From Acanthococcus lagerstroemiae (Eukaryota; Arthropoda; Insecta; Hemiptera; Eriococcidae): DNA of 64,000 bases. Where the stretch lies: contig CM063107.1 of the NCBI GenBank assembly GCA_031841125.1, positions 63,933,814 to 63,997,813 of the forward strand, read 5' to 3'. How positions within the stretch are numbered: the stretch's first letter is position 1; each line of letters begins with the position of its first letter. The translations under genes were made by a program, and so were the position numbers. Below the pieces are notes generated by a model. The model ran no database searches, was not told where the DNA came from, and was given only the letters and a program-made list of their open reading frames with translations. Shown here in pieces: positions 54,798 to 64,000 of the stretch.

Positions 54798-55142
54798 GAT
54801 TACCGCGAGCCGCAGGCGAGTGCCGTGATTGCACGAGTGGTAATCGGCTGCTCGCGCACTAGCCACGTACTATCCTTTGTTCAACGAATGGACGAGAAAC
54901 GCGATGTCCTGCAATTTTTCTCGCACGTGTGCGCAAAGTGATGCTATTTCTTGCACTGTTTATTGTCCTGAGAAGCAAACAAGCGATACAGCGGGTACTC
55001 GTTACCTGCAGCATACGAATTTTTCTCGCACATGTGCCCAAAGTGGTACTACTTCTTGCACGTTTATTGCTGCTACGAGAAATGCCACTTTGTGCATTAT
55101 TTTTGAAGCGCAAAATCGCTTCTCGTACATGTATTGAACAAA
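54798..55142. repeat. Foldback region with 105-bp tandem pair
   Basis: CCGATTACC and GGTAATCGG (54800-54842) form one perfect inverted pair. TTTGTTCAA...GGACGAGAAACGCGAT (54876-54905) is mirrored by 55107-55140 with changes, bracketing about 270 bp. Inside, AATTTTTCTCGCAC(A/G)TGTGC repeats at 54913 and 55018, a period of 105. It looks like a small foldback element. Confidence 0.6.
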
Positions 55143-55289
55143 TTCAGTTTTCAAAAGTAGAGGAAAATCGACATATCACGTATACAGGGGTCTCTTTTGC
55201 AGGGACCCCCTTCCACCTGATAAGTAGGCAACCTACTCCGATATATGTAGATATGTTTGCATACTCTTATTTCTCGGACACGGTTGTTT

Positions 55290-55975
55290 CGGCTCGCACC
55301 TGCACCGGATGGGTTTGGCTGCAAGCGCCGAGTGTACCCATTGCACAAGTGGAGAGGACACGCCGTGGCATACGCTGTTCCGAGTGCGACGCCTGGGAGG
55401 AGGAGAGGCGCGGGGCGATCACGATCGATCCCGAAGACGGCGTGATCGACCGTCTTGCGCCAGACACCTCGGTCCCGGAGCTGTTGAGGAACCGAAGCGG
55501 TTGGAACCGGGTGTCGGCTTTCGTTTCGGCCATCATGCGACGAAAGATGGAGGCAGAGTGGTCGAGGCAGAGGGCGCTAGGAGAAGAAGCTGGAGTTGCT
55601 GCTGCTGCTGCGGCGGCGGATACCGTCCAGCGAAAGCAGAGCTCGCCCGCAGTGCAAGGGCTGGAGCTACAATCGGAAGAGTCTCACGCGATGAGTGAGT
55701 GAAGAGGAAGAGGTAGCGCGTCCGGCTGCGGGAGACCTGAAATTTCCAGGCGAACGCTCTGGGAGTGCGGACCTCGGTCAGTAGGAAACCCCGTGGTGGT
55801 CCTGGCAGGACGCGCGCACCATTCCGGCCAGGATAAATGGGGCTCGGGCCCAGCCTCAAAGCGTTCCCCTCGGTACTGATGCGATAGCCGAAAGGGTAGT
55901 TTCCGGTACCGGGGGTGCGGTGTCTCAGGGGCCACTTTGGCATGCGTGTATCGCCATACGTCCCACCACACCATA
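55290..55975 (+). pseudogene. R1-like LINE, ORF2 C terminus and 3' UTR
   Basis: One frame gives a Cys/His box with CTHCTSGEDTPWHTLF. After a frameshift another gives CDAWEEERRGAITI, then LAPDTSVPELLRNRSGWNRVSAFVSAIMRRKMEAEWSRQRA. This is the order of the R1-like C terminus: a Cys-rich knuckle (C..C..DT..HTLF), then W..R..L, then W..V..F...VM..K...R..Q. A GC-rich 3' UTR leads to the terminal block at 55870-55970 shared with five other copies. The coding part is broken by the shift and truncated on the 5' side. Confidence 0.75.
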
Positions 55976-57500
55976 CTCTTATTTCTGAAGGGGCTGAATT
56001 ATGACCAAATTTTGAAAAGTATTCTATCTTTGATATTTTCTTCTTCTCGCGACAGGAGATAGGCAGAAAAATAGTACTAGCAGGTAATAGTAGAGGGCAG
56101 TTGTGGAAACCAAAGAAAAAAAAGTGGTCGGAATCGGTTCAACAGGGTGTTCATAAAATCAATTTTAGTACAAATTATATCATATGTTCACATTTTTTCA
56201 ATTTCCCGTAAAACTTTTCCTCTTAAGTTACTGTTTTTCTATTTGCAATAGATTGTACATTAAATTTTCCATAAAAAAGGTCTTTAGCATTTATCTTGTA
56301 TCTGGGTTAGAACTTCCCAAAATGGAGTTCAAGGTGTCCCCGTTAAGAATTATTACTTTCTAAAACAGATGCACAGACCTTATGAAGATGATAATCATCT
56401 TCTTCAGCTACTTTACCACTTCACAGAGTTACATCGTTTATGGGGCTTATTCGCCTTCCTCCTCTCATCTATTTACCCCATATTTGAAATTGAGGCCTAT
56501 GCAATGAGAGGAAGGGGTTCTAGTATTTTGTAAAGATTAATGTGTATCCAGTAATTGGTTCCAGATGTCGCTAAACTGGGTTTTGGTAACATGTTGATCA
56601 TTATTCCCCGAACCTTAGCGCATACCGATGCTGAGAAGGAGGTGCAAGATGACAGCTGTGATAACCACACAGAAAAAAAATTAAAGATCATGGGAAGTAG
56701 TTGAACATGATTTTCATAAAATAAATTTCACTTAGTACAAAATTGTATTGGGAAATGTTGGTATCTTTTCTATTCACTGTAACACTCGAGGGGGGGAGGG
56801 GCATTAATTTAGTGATGAGGAATGTTATTTATGTAGACTAAAGAATCTATCCCCAACAATTTGCTGTTTGCTGTTGACGTGGATAGAAGAACCGGCTAGG
56901 TTATAGTTTATGGTCATGAATACATAATCAACAAAACAATAGCGTAACTAGCTTCTTTTTTGTATGGGCACGGAAGGGCCAACACAGGGTTAGGTCCAGT
57001 TGCTGAATTGCTGAAGGCCAAATCAATTTTTTGAACGCGGCTCGGGAGGGGGGAGATGTTGAAGAATGACGTCGATAGGTAAAGCTTTAAATAAACCAGT
57101 AATGCGATCTATGAAAACATGACCTATGTCGGGAAAATTTTTCTTGGTTTTTTGTCCGAAATTTGTAGAGGAGCCTTTCAGCAACATTTTAAGACCAAGA
57201 GCGAGTTTCTAGCCTGAATAGATGACCCAGTGCAAGCAGTTGAAGTTTGCAGGGACAAAATTGTCATTTCGAGAAAAACACGTTTGAAGTTTATGACTCG
57301 GTCAATACAATAAAAAATCGATTTCACAACTTCTACCCAATCGATTCAGCTGAAAATTGAATATGATGTTTCCAAAAGACAGATGACGCAATCCTGAAAG
57401 ATTCATACAGCATCCATGTGTTGGTTGGTGAGTTACTGCTATTTGAAGGTGGCGAAGTCTGCAAATGAATGCAGATAATAAAGGCCATAACAAAACAAAA
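55976..57500. other. No supported gene
   Basis: Unassigned AT-rich sequence; frames are short and without motif. Confidence 0.4.
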
Positions 57501-57502
57501 TA

Positions 57503-57878
57503 ATAACCTAATAAACACAACAACCAACTTCCAAAGTGAGAACTTATTCCAACTAATAACATAATCCCTACGGATTGGACAGACTGCACAATTACAGACA
57601 ACCAATAGGAGCACACAACTAATAACAATCATTGATTGGACAGACTGCATATGAAGGCAACCAATAGGAGCACAAGACTAAACAGGTTTACCATACAGCA
57701 CTACTCTCGACTATAACTACAGGGCCACCAGAGACAAGACTCATTTAGGGTACTCCACTGATGATGGCATAAGAGCCGAAAGCGCTCTGAAATACAGAAG
57801 GGAAAAAAGTGAATTGGCACACCCTACACACGGAATGTTACCAAGTTCACTCACACTCAGAAATGGACACTAGTCATC
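57503..57878 (+). repeat. Non-palindromic copy of the CTGATGA...GAAA repeat
   Basis: Same-orientation match to 32030-32364: CCTAATAAACACAACAACNA, CCAAAGTGAGAACTTATT, several CAGACAACCAATAGGA words, TCCACTGATGATGGCATAA, GCCGAAAGCGCTCTG and the CTCACACTC...ATGGACAC end. Only one arm is present. Confidence 0.75.
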
Positions 57879-57939
57879 TTGTTTTGCAAATAATTTTGTG
57901 AATTGAACTTTTAAAAATATTTCTAATTTTAGAGAACGG

Positions 57940-58675
57940 GTTTGTGCTGTCAAAAAAGAAAATAGAAAAATTCGAAATAAGCGGGGTAGAAATTGAGAGG
58001 GCAGAGGAAGTGGAATATTTGGGGCAATTAATTTCGTTCAAAAATAAAAGGGAAAAATAATTGAGTAGAAGGGTACAAAAAGGGTGGAAAAATTTTTGGG
58101 CATTAAAGAGAATTTCTAAAGAGAGATAGGAATTGACCTAAAAACCAAAATATGGAAAAGGTGTACTCTGTCGGTGCTCGTGTATGGCGCCCAAACGTGT
58201 TTAACAGAAGCTAATATAACTCCACTGATGATGGCATAACAGCCGAAAGCGCTCTGGAATACAGAAGAAGGAAAAGTGAATTGGCACACCCTACAAAGGA
58301 ATATTACCAAGTTCACTCACACTCCAAAATGGACACTAATATAAGAAAGCTTCAAACCACTCAAAAAGCAATGGAGAGAAGTATTTTAAGCATAAAGAAA
58401 AAAGGATAGAATTGGGAACAAAAAGTTAAGAAAGTAGATGCTTGGGTACCGTACAATGAGACGTTGGCGGGACGAATTTCGGAAGGAAATGGGTCCAAAG
58501 TGGAGGAGGAGTAGCCGTCAACAAAAGTCGAATGGAAAAGACGCGGGGAGGCATATGCCCTAAAATAGGCTAATGACAGCGATGGGGAGGAGACTCCCCC
58601 AGCTCACTGCCATAGTGGCATTGTAAGTAGCATAATGTAAAGCTGTCATCGCTGAAATAAATAAATAAATAAAAA
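57940..58675 (+). pseudogene. RTE-like retrotransposon 3' end with ATAA-type tail
   Basis: In shifting frames the sequence reads EEVEYLGQLISF, a RVQKGWKNFWALKRIS segment, a degraded LVYGAQT motif and, after an insertion, KLQTTQKAMERSIL and WKRRGEAYAL. The copy ends in an AAATAAATAAATAAATAAA tail (58652-58672), the short tandem tail usual for RTE elements. It is interrupted at 58219-58335 by the 117-bp repeat. Confidence 0.78.
58219..58335 (+). mobile_element. 117-bp insertion beginning at the CTGATGA...GAAA motif
   Basis: The segment starts ACTCCACTGATGATGGC and ends ...CTCCAAAATGGACA. It is flanked by CTAATATA on both sides (58211-58218 and 58336-58343), interrupting an RTE ORF that continues on the other side. 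It corresponds to the last part of the repeat at 57503-57878 and 31837-32364. It therefore behaves as a short retroposed or transposed unit whose 5' limit lies a few bases before the motif. Confidence 0.78.
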
Positions 58676-58687
58676 ATCATTGGTCAC

Positions 58688-58790
58688 GGAGGCGATACTC
58701 GAAATGGTAGTTCTGGAGCCAGGGGTGCGGTGTCTGGGGAGCCAGTTTGGCATGTATGCATCGCCATACGCTTCACCGAGAATCACGTTG
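58688..58790 (+). mobile_element. R1-like LINE, 3' end only
   Basis: Sixth copy of the terminal block: GGCGATACTCGAAATGGTAG, AGGGGTGCGGTGTCTGGGG, GTTTGGCATGTATGC and ATCGCCATACG. It lies just 3' of the RTE tail. Confidence 0.7.
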
Positions 58791-60390
58791 ATTAAGATTT
58801 AACCTCTACTTAAAACTTCACTCCTGCTTGACCATGAAAACATTTTCGAATAATCAACAAAATTTTGCTCACTTCCTTTGTATTCCCAACTGCAATTTTT
58901 TTTGCTCCATCCGACCTCCAAATTCAATATATTTTTTGGCTCATTTCGTTCCACTCCAGTGTCTATCCCCTTGCTGCCTAAGAAGTCAGCATTCGGCAAA
59001 ACGGCCAGTCAAAAAATTTTGTAAAATTTAATAGCTACGGCCTTGAGTAGAAAAATATGGGGAAGTGCACTGGGAGAAGTTGAACGGAAAAATCAATCTT
59101 AGTGTAATTGATAAATCAAACAATTGAAAGTTTTCATTTTCGGCTTAACAATTTTGAGAATTATCGAATTTTTGTCAAGTGATGAAATCAAGTTTTCAGT
59201 TGACAAAGATGATGAAATAAAAAGACTTGGGTTGGCAATCTTGAAGTGTTGTCTGTGTAGTAGGAAAATACTAAGTACGGACGACTGAATGTGGACATGC
59301 CAAGATCAATGAACTCCAGTGACATTGAAAGGTCAGTGAACTCTATACCGAATGTCAATGCTCTTTCCATGGTCTTCAGAAGTCATTCAACCCGTCAGAA
59401 CATGCCTTTTTATATGTACTTCTTTTTCGTGGTGAAAACGCAGCCCACAGAAAAGTAACAGACACTTCAGTAAGCCATTCTCCATGGAATCATGCGATGT
59501 CCCCCTAATCTTCAAACATACTATCCACCGACCACTAGTTAGCTTGCAGTTCTCGAGCTATAGTATAGCAACGAAAGACACCACCAAATTTCAATGTTCG
59601 AATCCGTAGTTGAAATTCTCAACACTTTTCAAGCAGTCAGTGATGTATCTGAAGCTAGAATCCTTGCAACTGTGAAGAGTCACCGTGCTCATAATATTTC
59701 CATTCTGCTTGCTCACTGCTCCTGTTTCCAAACTACAATATAATCAAAATAATTCAACTAAATATACTTTCATCGTAAAACCTTCCACACCGCGGCAGGC
59801 ATAAAAACGATAAAAGCGCCTAAACTGACGCGTGCTCATAAAATTCAAAAACCAGACCGCTTAACCCAGCGTGGTCAGCGAAAGCGACTCTTTCTCCCCC
59901 CGGTGAAAATAGAAAACAATTTTTTACCGAATTTATTTACGTTGTGTTAACAAGTGTATCCAAGAGACCGGCGGAAGGGTCCGAAGAGCGGCTATAAAGT
60001 CGAAAAGCTTCGGAAGTGTATGAGGAAGTGTATACGGCAAGTTTTGCTGCTTTTTATCAACCGACGAAGACAGAAATAATTTATTAAGCGCAGGATCGCG
60101 CCAAGTGGACATTATGTACAAAAGTGTGTATGTATGTGTTACCTACAACCTACTACACGGTCTCAGGGGCCACTTGACGCTTTCGCCGCTGCACCATCCC
60201 TTACAACAGAACACACTTTCGCTATGCCTCGATTTTTTGCTGAGGGTTTCTCAAATGACGCTTGTCAACAATAAAATGTTTAGTAGAATGCGTACATGGC
60301 TTTCTTCAAAATCTCATGCTAGACTCACATCCAAGTTCCTGTTGAGCACGTAGGCTCTTTAATTCAGTCCGGCTGAGTCACATAGATATG
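58791..60390. other. No supported gene
   Basis: No motif-bearing frame and no element termini recognised in 1.6 kb. Confidence 0.4.
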
Positions 60391-60398
60391 TGGGTACC

Positions 60399-61966
60399 AT
60401 GCTTGGGCGTCGTTCCGTTCAAGAACGACTCGTTCCGTTCAAGAACGACTCGTTCCGTTCAAGAACGACTTGTTCCGTTCAAGAACGACTCGTTCCAGGT
60501 CGTTCACAGGTCTTTTTGTGAACAAGGAACGGAACGGAAACGACTTTATGTATGAAATGAACGGAACATGAACGGAACGTAATTTTCTTGTGAACTGAAC
60601 GACTGAACGAGTTGTTCATCTCGTTTTTACTGTTCTTTTTTCCCATAATTTCATCTGCGCCTTCTGTTTGTGAGCTCATGAGCTGTGTTTGTGAGGTTCA
60701 TACATGTTCGCTTACATCAGTTTCAGTTTTTGCCTTTTCAGGGAACCGCGTGGTTAGTGGTTACTGTAGCAGTTTTTAGGTTTTTACCAGTCAATTGTTT
60801 GTTCACTATACGTATGTCTGCTATTCCGACTTCTATGGTGCGGATGTGCATGTGAACTTCTTCAAACTGAGGTTGAGAATTTTGGAATATCGTTGGAAAA
60901 TGTTTACTTTACTTTCTTTTTTATTTTATTTCTTTGAACCAGAATCAGTTGTCAAAACGTGCCCAGGAAGATAGAAAGCTTAGATCAATTATTAGTTATC
61001 GAAGGCCGGGGAGCACATCAACAAATAATAGCCCGTGGACCTAAACAGGTCATCCCAATGCTCGTTATTCTAGCCACTTTTATCAAGAGCGGAGGGTTAG
61101 GACATGGAACCCTTTGCGCCTCCTATGATCAGGCTTTGTATATTTAAAACACTGCGTGTTTTAAACAGTGTTTAGACCAGTAAGAAAAAACTCGCGTTTT
61201 AAATATTTGAAACTTTTTTTCAAGTTTGCTTTCCCCTACATGTTGCACATTTTCTGGTGATTTACTTCACATTTTCTTAGTCTTTGCCTTCGCTTTTCGG
61301 AAAACAAATTTTATTGCAGCAGAAAAGGAATGAAAAAGATAAAGCAATATTCGAAATTTAGGCAGTATTATTGTTTTTATTACGAGATCGAAAACAAAAT
61401 AAAAAAATCAAATTTTGATAAACTTAAAAACATTAAGAACAACCGGGTTATTCGTTGGTACTTGGTATTAGACTTCTGGAAGTCAGGAAGTTGCCTAATT
61501 ATGTGTTTAAAACACTTTTGAAGAAACTGGGGTGCTTAAAACAAGAGATGTTTTTTTCCAACCCTTTTGCTATAGCCGGCACCACTGATGTATGTAGTTT
61601 TTTAATGACATTTTTTAGATTTTTTTCACACGATGAAGATGATTAGATAGGGCGACTATGACATGTGTATGATGGTGACCCATGGATTGTGATGAAGAGA
61701 AATGTGGAGCAATAAGCTTGAAAACTGTTCCTTCTTTCTTCAAGATTCAAGAACCACACTCCCTCCTCCTGAAAATTAATGAAAACGTAGGAAACTGTTT
61801 GTTTTGAAGAACTGATGAACGAGAGTGAACGTCGTTCACCTTCACTAATGAACGGAACGGAACGGGAACGACTTCATGTCTAAAATGAACGGAACGTGAA
61901 CGAGTAGTTTCCAAAGTGAACGAGAACGGAACGAGTTAAGGTCGTTCATGAACGACGCCCAAGCAT
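60399..61966. mobile_element. hAT-like element, 1.57 kb, GAACGGAAC-rich ends
   Basis: The termini ATGCTTGGGCGTCGTTC and (reverse) ATGCTTGGGCGTCGTTC are inverted copies; the GGGCGTCG core recalls the other hAT-like ends here. TGGGTACC lies outside the left end and TGGGCACC two bases outside the right, a possible imperfect duplication. Both end regions carry many GAACGGAAC and AACGAC words. A segment GAACGGAACGNGAACGACTT...ATGAACGGAACGTGAAC at 61850-61905 is a direct, not inverted, match to 60525-60585. Internal frames (60959-61147, 61330-61646) have no known domain. Confidence 0.66.
60411..60500. repeat. 20-bp tandem repeat CGTTCCGTTCAAGAACGACT, about 4.5 units
   Basis: The 20-bp unit repeats nearly perfectly, with one C/T change, directly at the left end of the element at 60399. 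The unit contains the near-palindrome GTTC..AAGAAC. Confidence 0.95.
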
Positions 61967-61976
61967 GGTGGGCACC

Positions 61977-62754
61977 TTGGTGTACTTGACTGAAATTCAC
62001 GAGATCAAGTTTGAATGATGATTCTCAGTTGTGCCAAGAGTACAAGTGTTTCTAAAATATCACTCTTCTTCAGGTGCTATATCCGATGTCCGACGTTGGG
62101 GATCGTAGTTCTGACGCGCGACTCTCGTAGGCAGGTTAGTCGAGGTAGTTCGTCGATGCTTTCCTCAAGGCTTTTATTGCCTTAGAATTTTCCTTCTCTG
62201 TACCAAAGAGTGTGACGCTGAGTTCTCAGACGACCTAGTTTTATTCTTCGACTCCTATCTCGCAGAAAGAAGGCATATGTATTTTATTTTTAACTTGGAT
62301 TTTTCAGAATTGTTCTACATTGAACTTTCCTCACATTACGTATGTTAAATTTTGGTGGCTATATATCTGTCTCCCTTCAGAAATTATTAGTGAGTTGGAA
62401 ATCTGAAATTTTCAAAACGAGCCTAAAAAGCCTTACTATTATATTTACATCTGATTCAACTTATGTGACCTGGAATCATGAAATGTGCCTCTTGTGCGAA
62501 AACAGGTTTTCAAGATAAACGAGTGTAAACATGGGATGGTGATAGTAGTGCGCACAGAATATATAGTGTGTACATCTGTGATGGTGCGTATCCGCGTTGC
62601 TATGACAACCGCGTTTCGAATTCTTGTTCTCTGTCATTCACATAGGTCCATTTCACACGACGCCATGTAAACGGATGTTTTAAAACTACTCCAAATAGAC
62701 GCAATGCGCATTAAAGAAGAGGGGTGTCTAGTAGATCTGCCCCCTTCACCCTCT
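61977..62754. other. No supported gene
   Basis: Unassigned sequence; frames short and without motif. Confidence 0.4.
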
Positions 62755-62860
62755 CCTGCAACTTCGTCAAACGGTGTTTTTCTAATTTTAGAACCCCCTC
62801 TAACATCCCCTCCCACTATGGTCAAGACCAGATCCCCTTGAACACTAGGCTGGCTATAAT
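62755..62860. repeat. MITE-like fragment shared with 38500-38615
   Basis: Same-orientation counterpart of the fragment at 38500, with the TCTAATTTTAGAACCCCCTC, AACATCCCCTCCC, GGTCAAGACCAGA and ACACTAGGCTGGCTA words. Confidence 0.6.
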
Positions 62861-62899
62861 TTAGTGCACAAATGTATGTATACTTACGAAACATGTACA

Positions 62900-63192
62900 C
62901 AAGGACGTACCGTTAGGAAGGAAGGGGGACTTCTCCCCGCTCCCCTCCCCCCTGTAGGAAATTTTTCACTCAGAAGTTGGGAAAATTCACCATTTCAGTC
63001 AGCCGAAGTTAGGAAAATCCAGCAAGTCAAAAGCTTTTTTTTCTCTCTTTTTTCCTTCGCTTTGATAGTACTTGGGGGAATTTTAAGCTGAGAAGCTAGG
63101 AAATTCCAACAATTGGAAATTTTGGGCTTTTTTTTTTGCTTTGACACATGGGAGTGTTTTGAGTTGAATCAGTTGGGACTTTCACACTCCCC
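62900..63192. mobile_element. Truncated relative of the hAT-like element at 20181, inverted
   Basis: It begins CAAGGACGTACC and carries C-rich sequence, AAATTTTTCACTCAGAAGTTGGG, GGAAAATCCA and TTTGCTTTGA words. These match the reverse complement of 20250-20550. The opposite terminus is missing; the sequence runs into the RTE copy. Confidence 0.62.
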
Positions 63193-64000
63193 CCCCCCCA
63201 TCTGTTTGGATAAGAAGGACAAAAAAAAATTAGAATAGAAAAAGATGTAAGGCAAGGAGACCCTCTCTCCCCCTGTGTACTGAACTGTGCGTTCGAAGAA
63301 ATATTCGGGAAACTCGAATTGGAACAAATGGGCTTAAAAATCCATGGTGAATATCTGAGCAACCTCAGATTTGCGGGCGACGTGGTTATCATAGCTGAAC
63401 TGATCGATGAACTGGAAAAACTGGAGGAGGAACTATGGATAAAAAGTAAAGAAGCAGGGTTGGAGATAAACTGGAAAAAATCCTTCATTTTGGCGAACGA
63501 TAAAAAAAGACCTATGAAAATTGGAGTATATGAACAATCAGTATCTTTTGATAATCGCACGGAGAAAAAAAGCAGTACCGTATCCAGGAATATGGCGAGG
63601 GGGATTGACCTAACATATGGGGTATTTTAAAGTAAAATGGAAGGAAAAAGTAGTATTTGGGACAAATTTTGTCCTTCAGAAGCCGGAGGGGAAAAGAATT
63701 AAATATCAGGGTGAAAAAAGGATGCAAAAGTACTGGGAATTAAAATCAATAATTGTTAAAGGAAAGTTCAGAAATAATTTAAAAACAATAATATGGGAAA
63801 GCTGCACACGATCGGTTCACTCGCACGGGGCCCAGACCTGGGCCCTAACAAAAGGTGGCACGCAGAAGCTTCATAAAGAATGCAAAGAGCTATGGAAAGG
63901 AGCATTCTTGACATTAGGAGGGTGGACAAAATTAGCAACTAAATTTTAAGGAAAAAATCTAGTATGACAGGCATAGGATATTTTGTGAAGAAACTGAAAT
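63193..64000 (+). pseudogene. RTE-like retrotransposon, RT domain, runs off the window
   Basis: The clearest RT stretch in the window: EKDVRQGDPLSP (finger/palm box), VLNCAFEEIFGKLELEQMGLKIHGEYLSNLRFAGDVVIIAEL, where the catalytic FADD has become FAGD, and ELEKLEEELWIKSKEAGLEINWKKS. Then, after frameshifts, come a KYWELKSIIVKGKFRNNLKT segment, a SHGAQTWALTKGGTQKL motif and, at the window edge, TGIGYFVKKLK. The order is that of RTE ORF2. The Asp-to-Gly change and the shifts show inactivity. It is the most complete and least decayed RTE copy here. Confidence 0.82.

Noticed and set aside
1..64000. Endogenous virus or LTR retrotransposon
   Set aside because: I found no pair of long terminal repeats, primer-binding site, protease/integrase motifs or envelope-like frame; all RT fragments are of non-LTR type.

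Overview
This window looks like intergenic, transposon-dominated DNA from an animal nuclear genome, most likely an arthropod and perhaps an insect. The evidence is AT-rich sequence, decayed non-LTR retrotransposons of RTE, Jockey, R1-like and RNase-H-bearing I/LOA-like types, many hAT-like elements with 8-bp target duplications, a Helitron, a tRNA-derived SINE, and a transposase-like gene with a PIN/XPG-like nuclease core and a CXC domain. I found no convincing host protein gene, rRNA, functional tRNA, CRISPR array, operon or LTR retrovirus. Nearly every open frame is short, frameshifted or a shadow of low-complexity DNA. All element calls come from reading the sequence by eye; no alignment or database search was run.

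Layout. 0-9 kb: a hAT-like element (856-1897) carrying an 85-bp minisatellite; a 174-bp hAT MITE (2811-2984); a G-rich non-autonomous Helitron (3960-5372) with a second copy abutting it; a divergent repeat pair (3235-3520 and 6585-6865). 9-20 kb: two RTE retrotransposon relics, each split by a DNA element (9317-11721, and 12769-15903 with an imperfect 8-bp duplication), a three-copy tandem repeat, and an inverted, rearranged partial copy of the 12.8-15.9 kb element at about 17.7-18.9 kb. 20-28 kb: a 375-bp hAT-like element, the long-TIR element with the PIN/CXC pseudogene (21141-23493), a LINE 3' end, a PIF/Harbinger-type MITE with TTA duplications (26362-27561), and a SINE.

29-35 kb: a 2.05-kb hAT-like element containing two further TIR elements, one with a perfect GTCATTAT duplication; a 191-bp-arm palindrome; and a LINE with RT and RNase H remains. 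36.6-37.9 kb: AT-rich simple DNA. 38-49 kb: R1-like 3' ends, a hAT MITE split by a poly(A)-tailed Jockey copy, a pair of hAT MITEs that together share one target duplication (42692-43869), a THAP-like fragment, and an RTE relic. 49-64 kb: two modules dense in GCAGC/CCGCTGC words, a (GA)n tract, a foldback region, a longer R1-like 3' end, two RTE relics (one holding a 117-bp insertion flanked by CTAATATA), and a hAT-like element with a 20-bp tandem array at one end.

The most notable observations are: the composite-like hAT pair bounded by CTTAGAAA; the long-TIR PIN/CXC element; the 117-bp insertion that starts next to a CTGATGA...GAAA motif shared with the palindromic repeat; the tandem Helitron pair; and at least seven hAT-like insertions with readable 8-bp duplications, showing that this superfamily has repeatedly shaped the locus.
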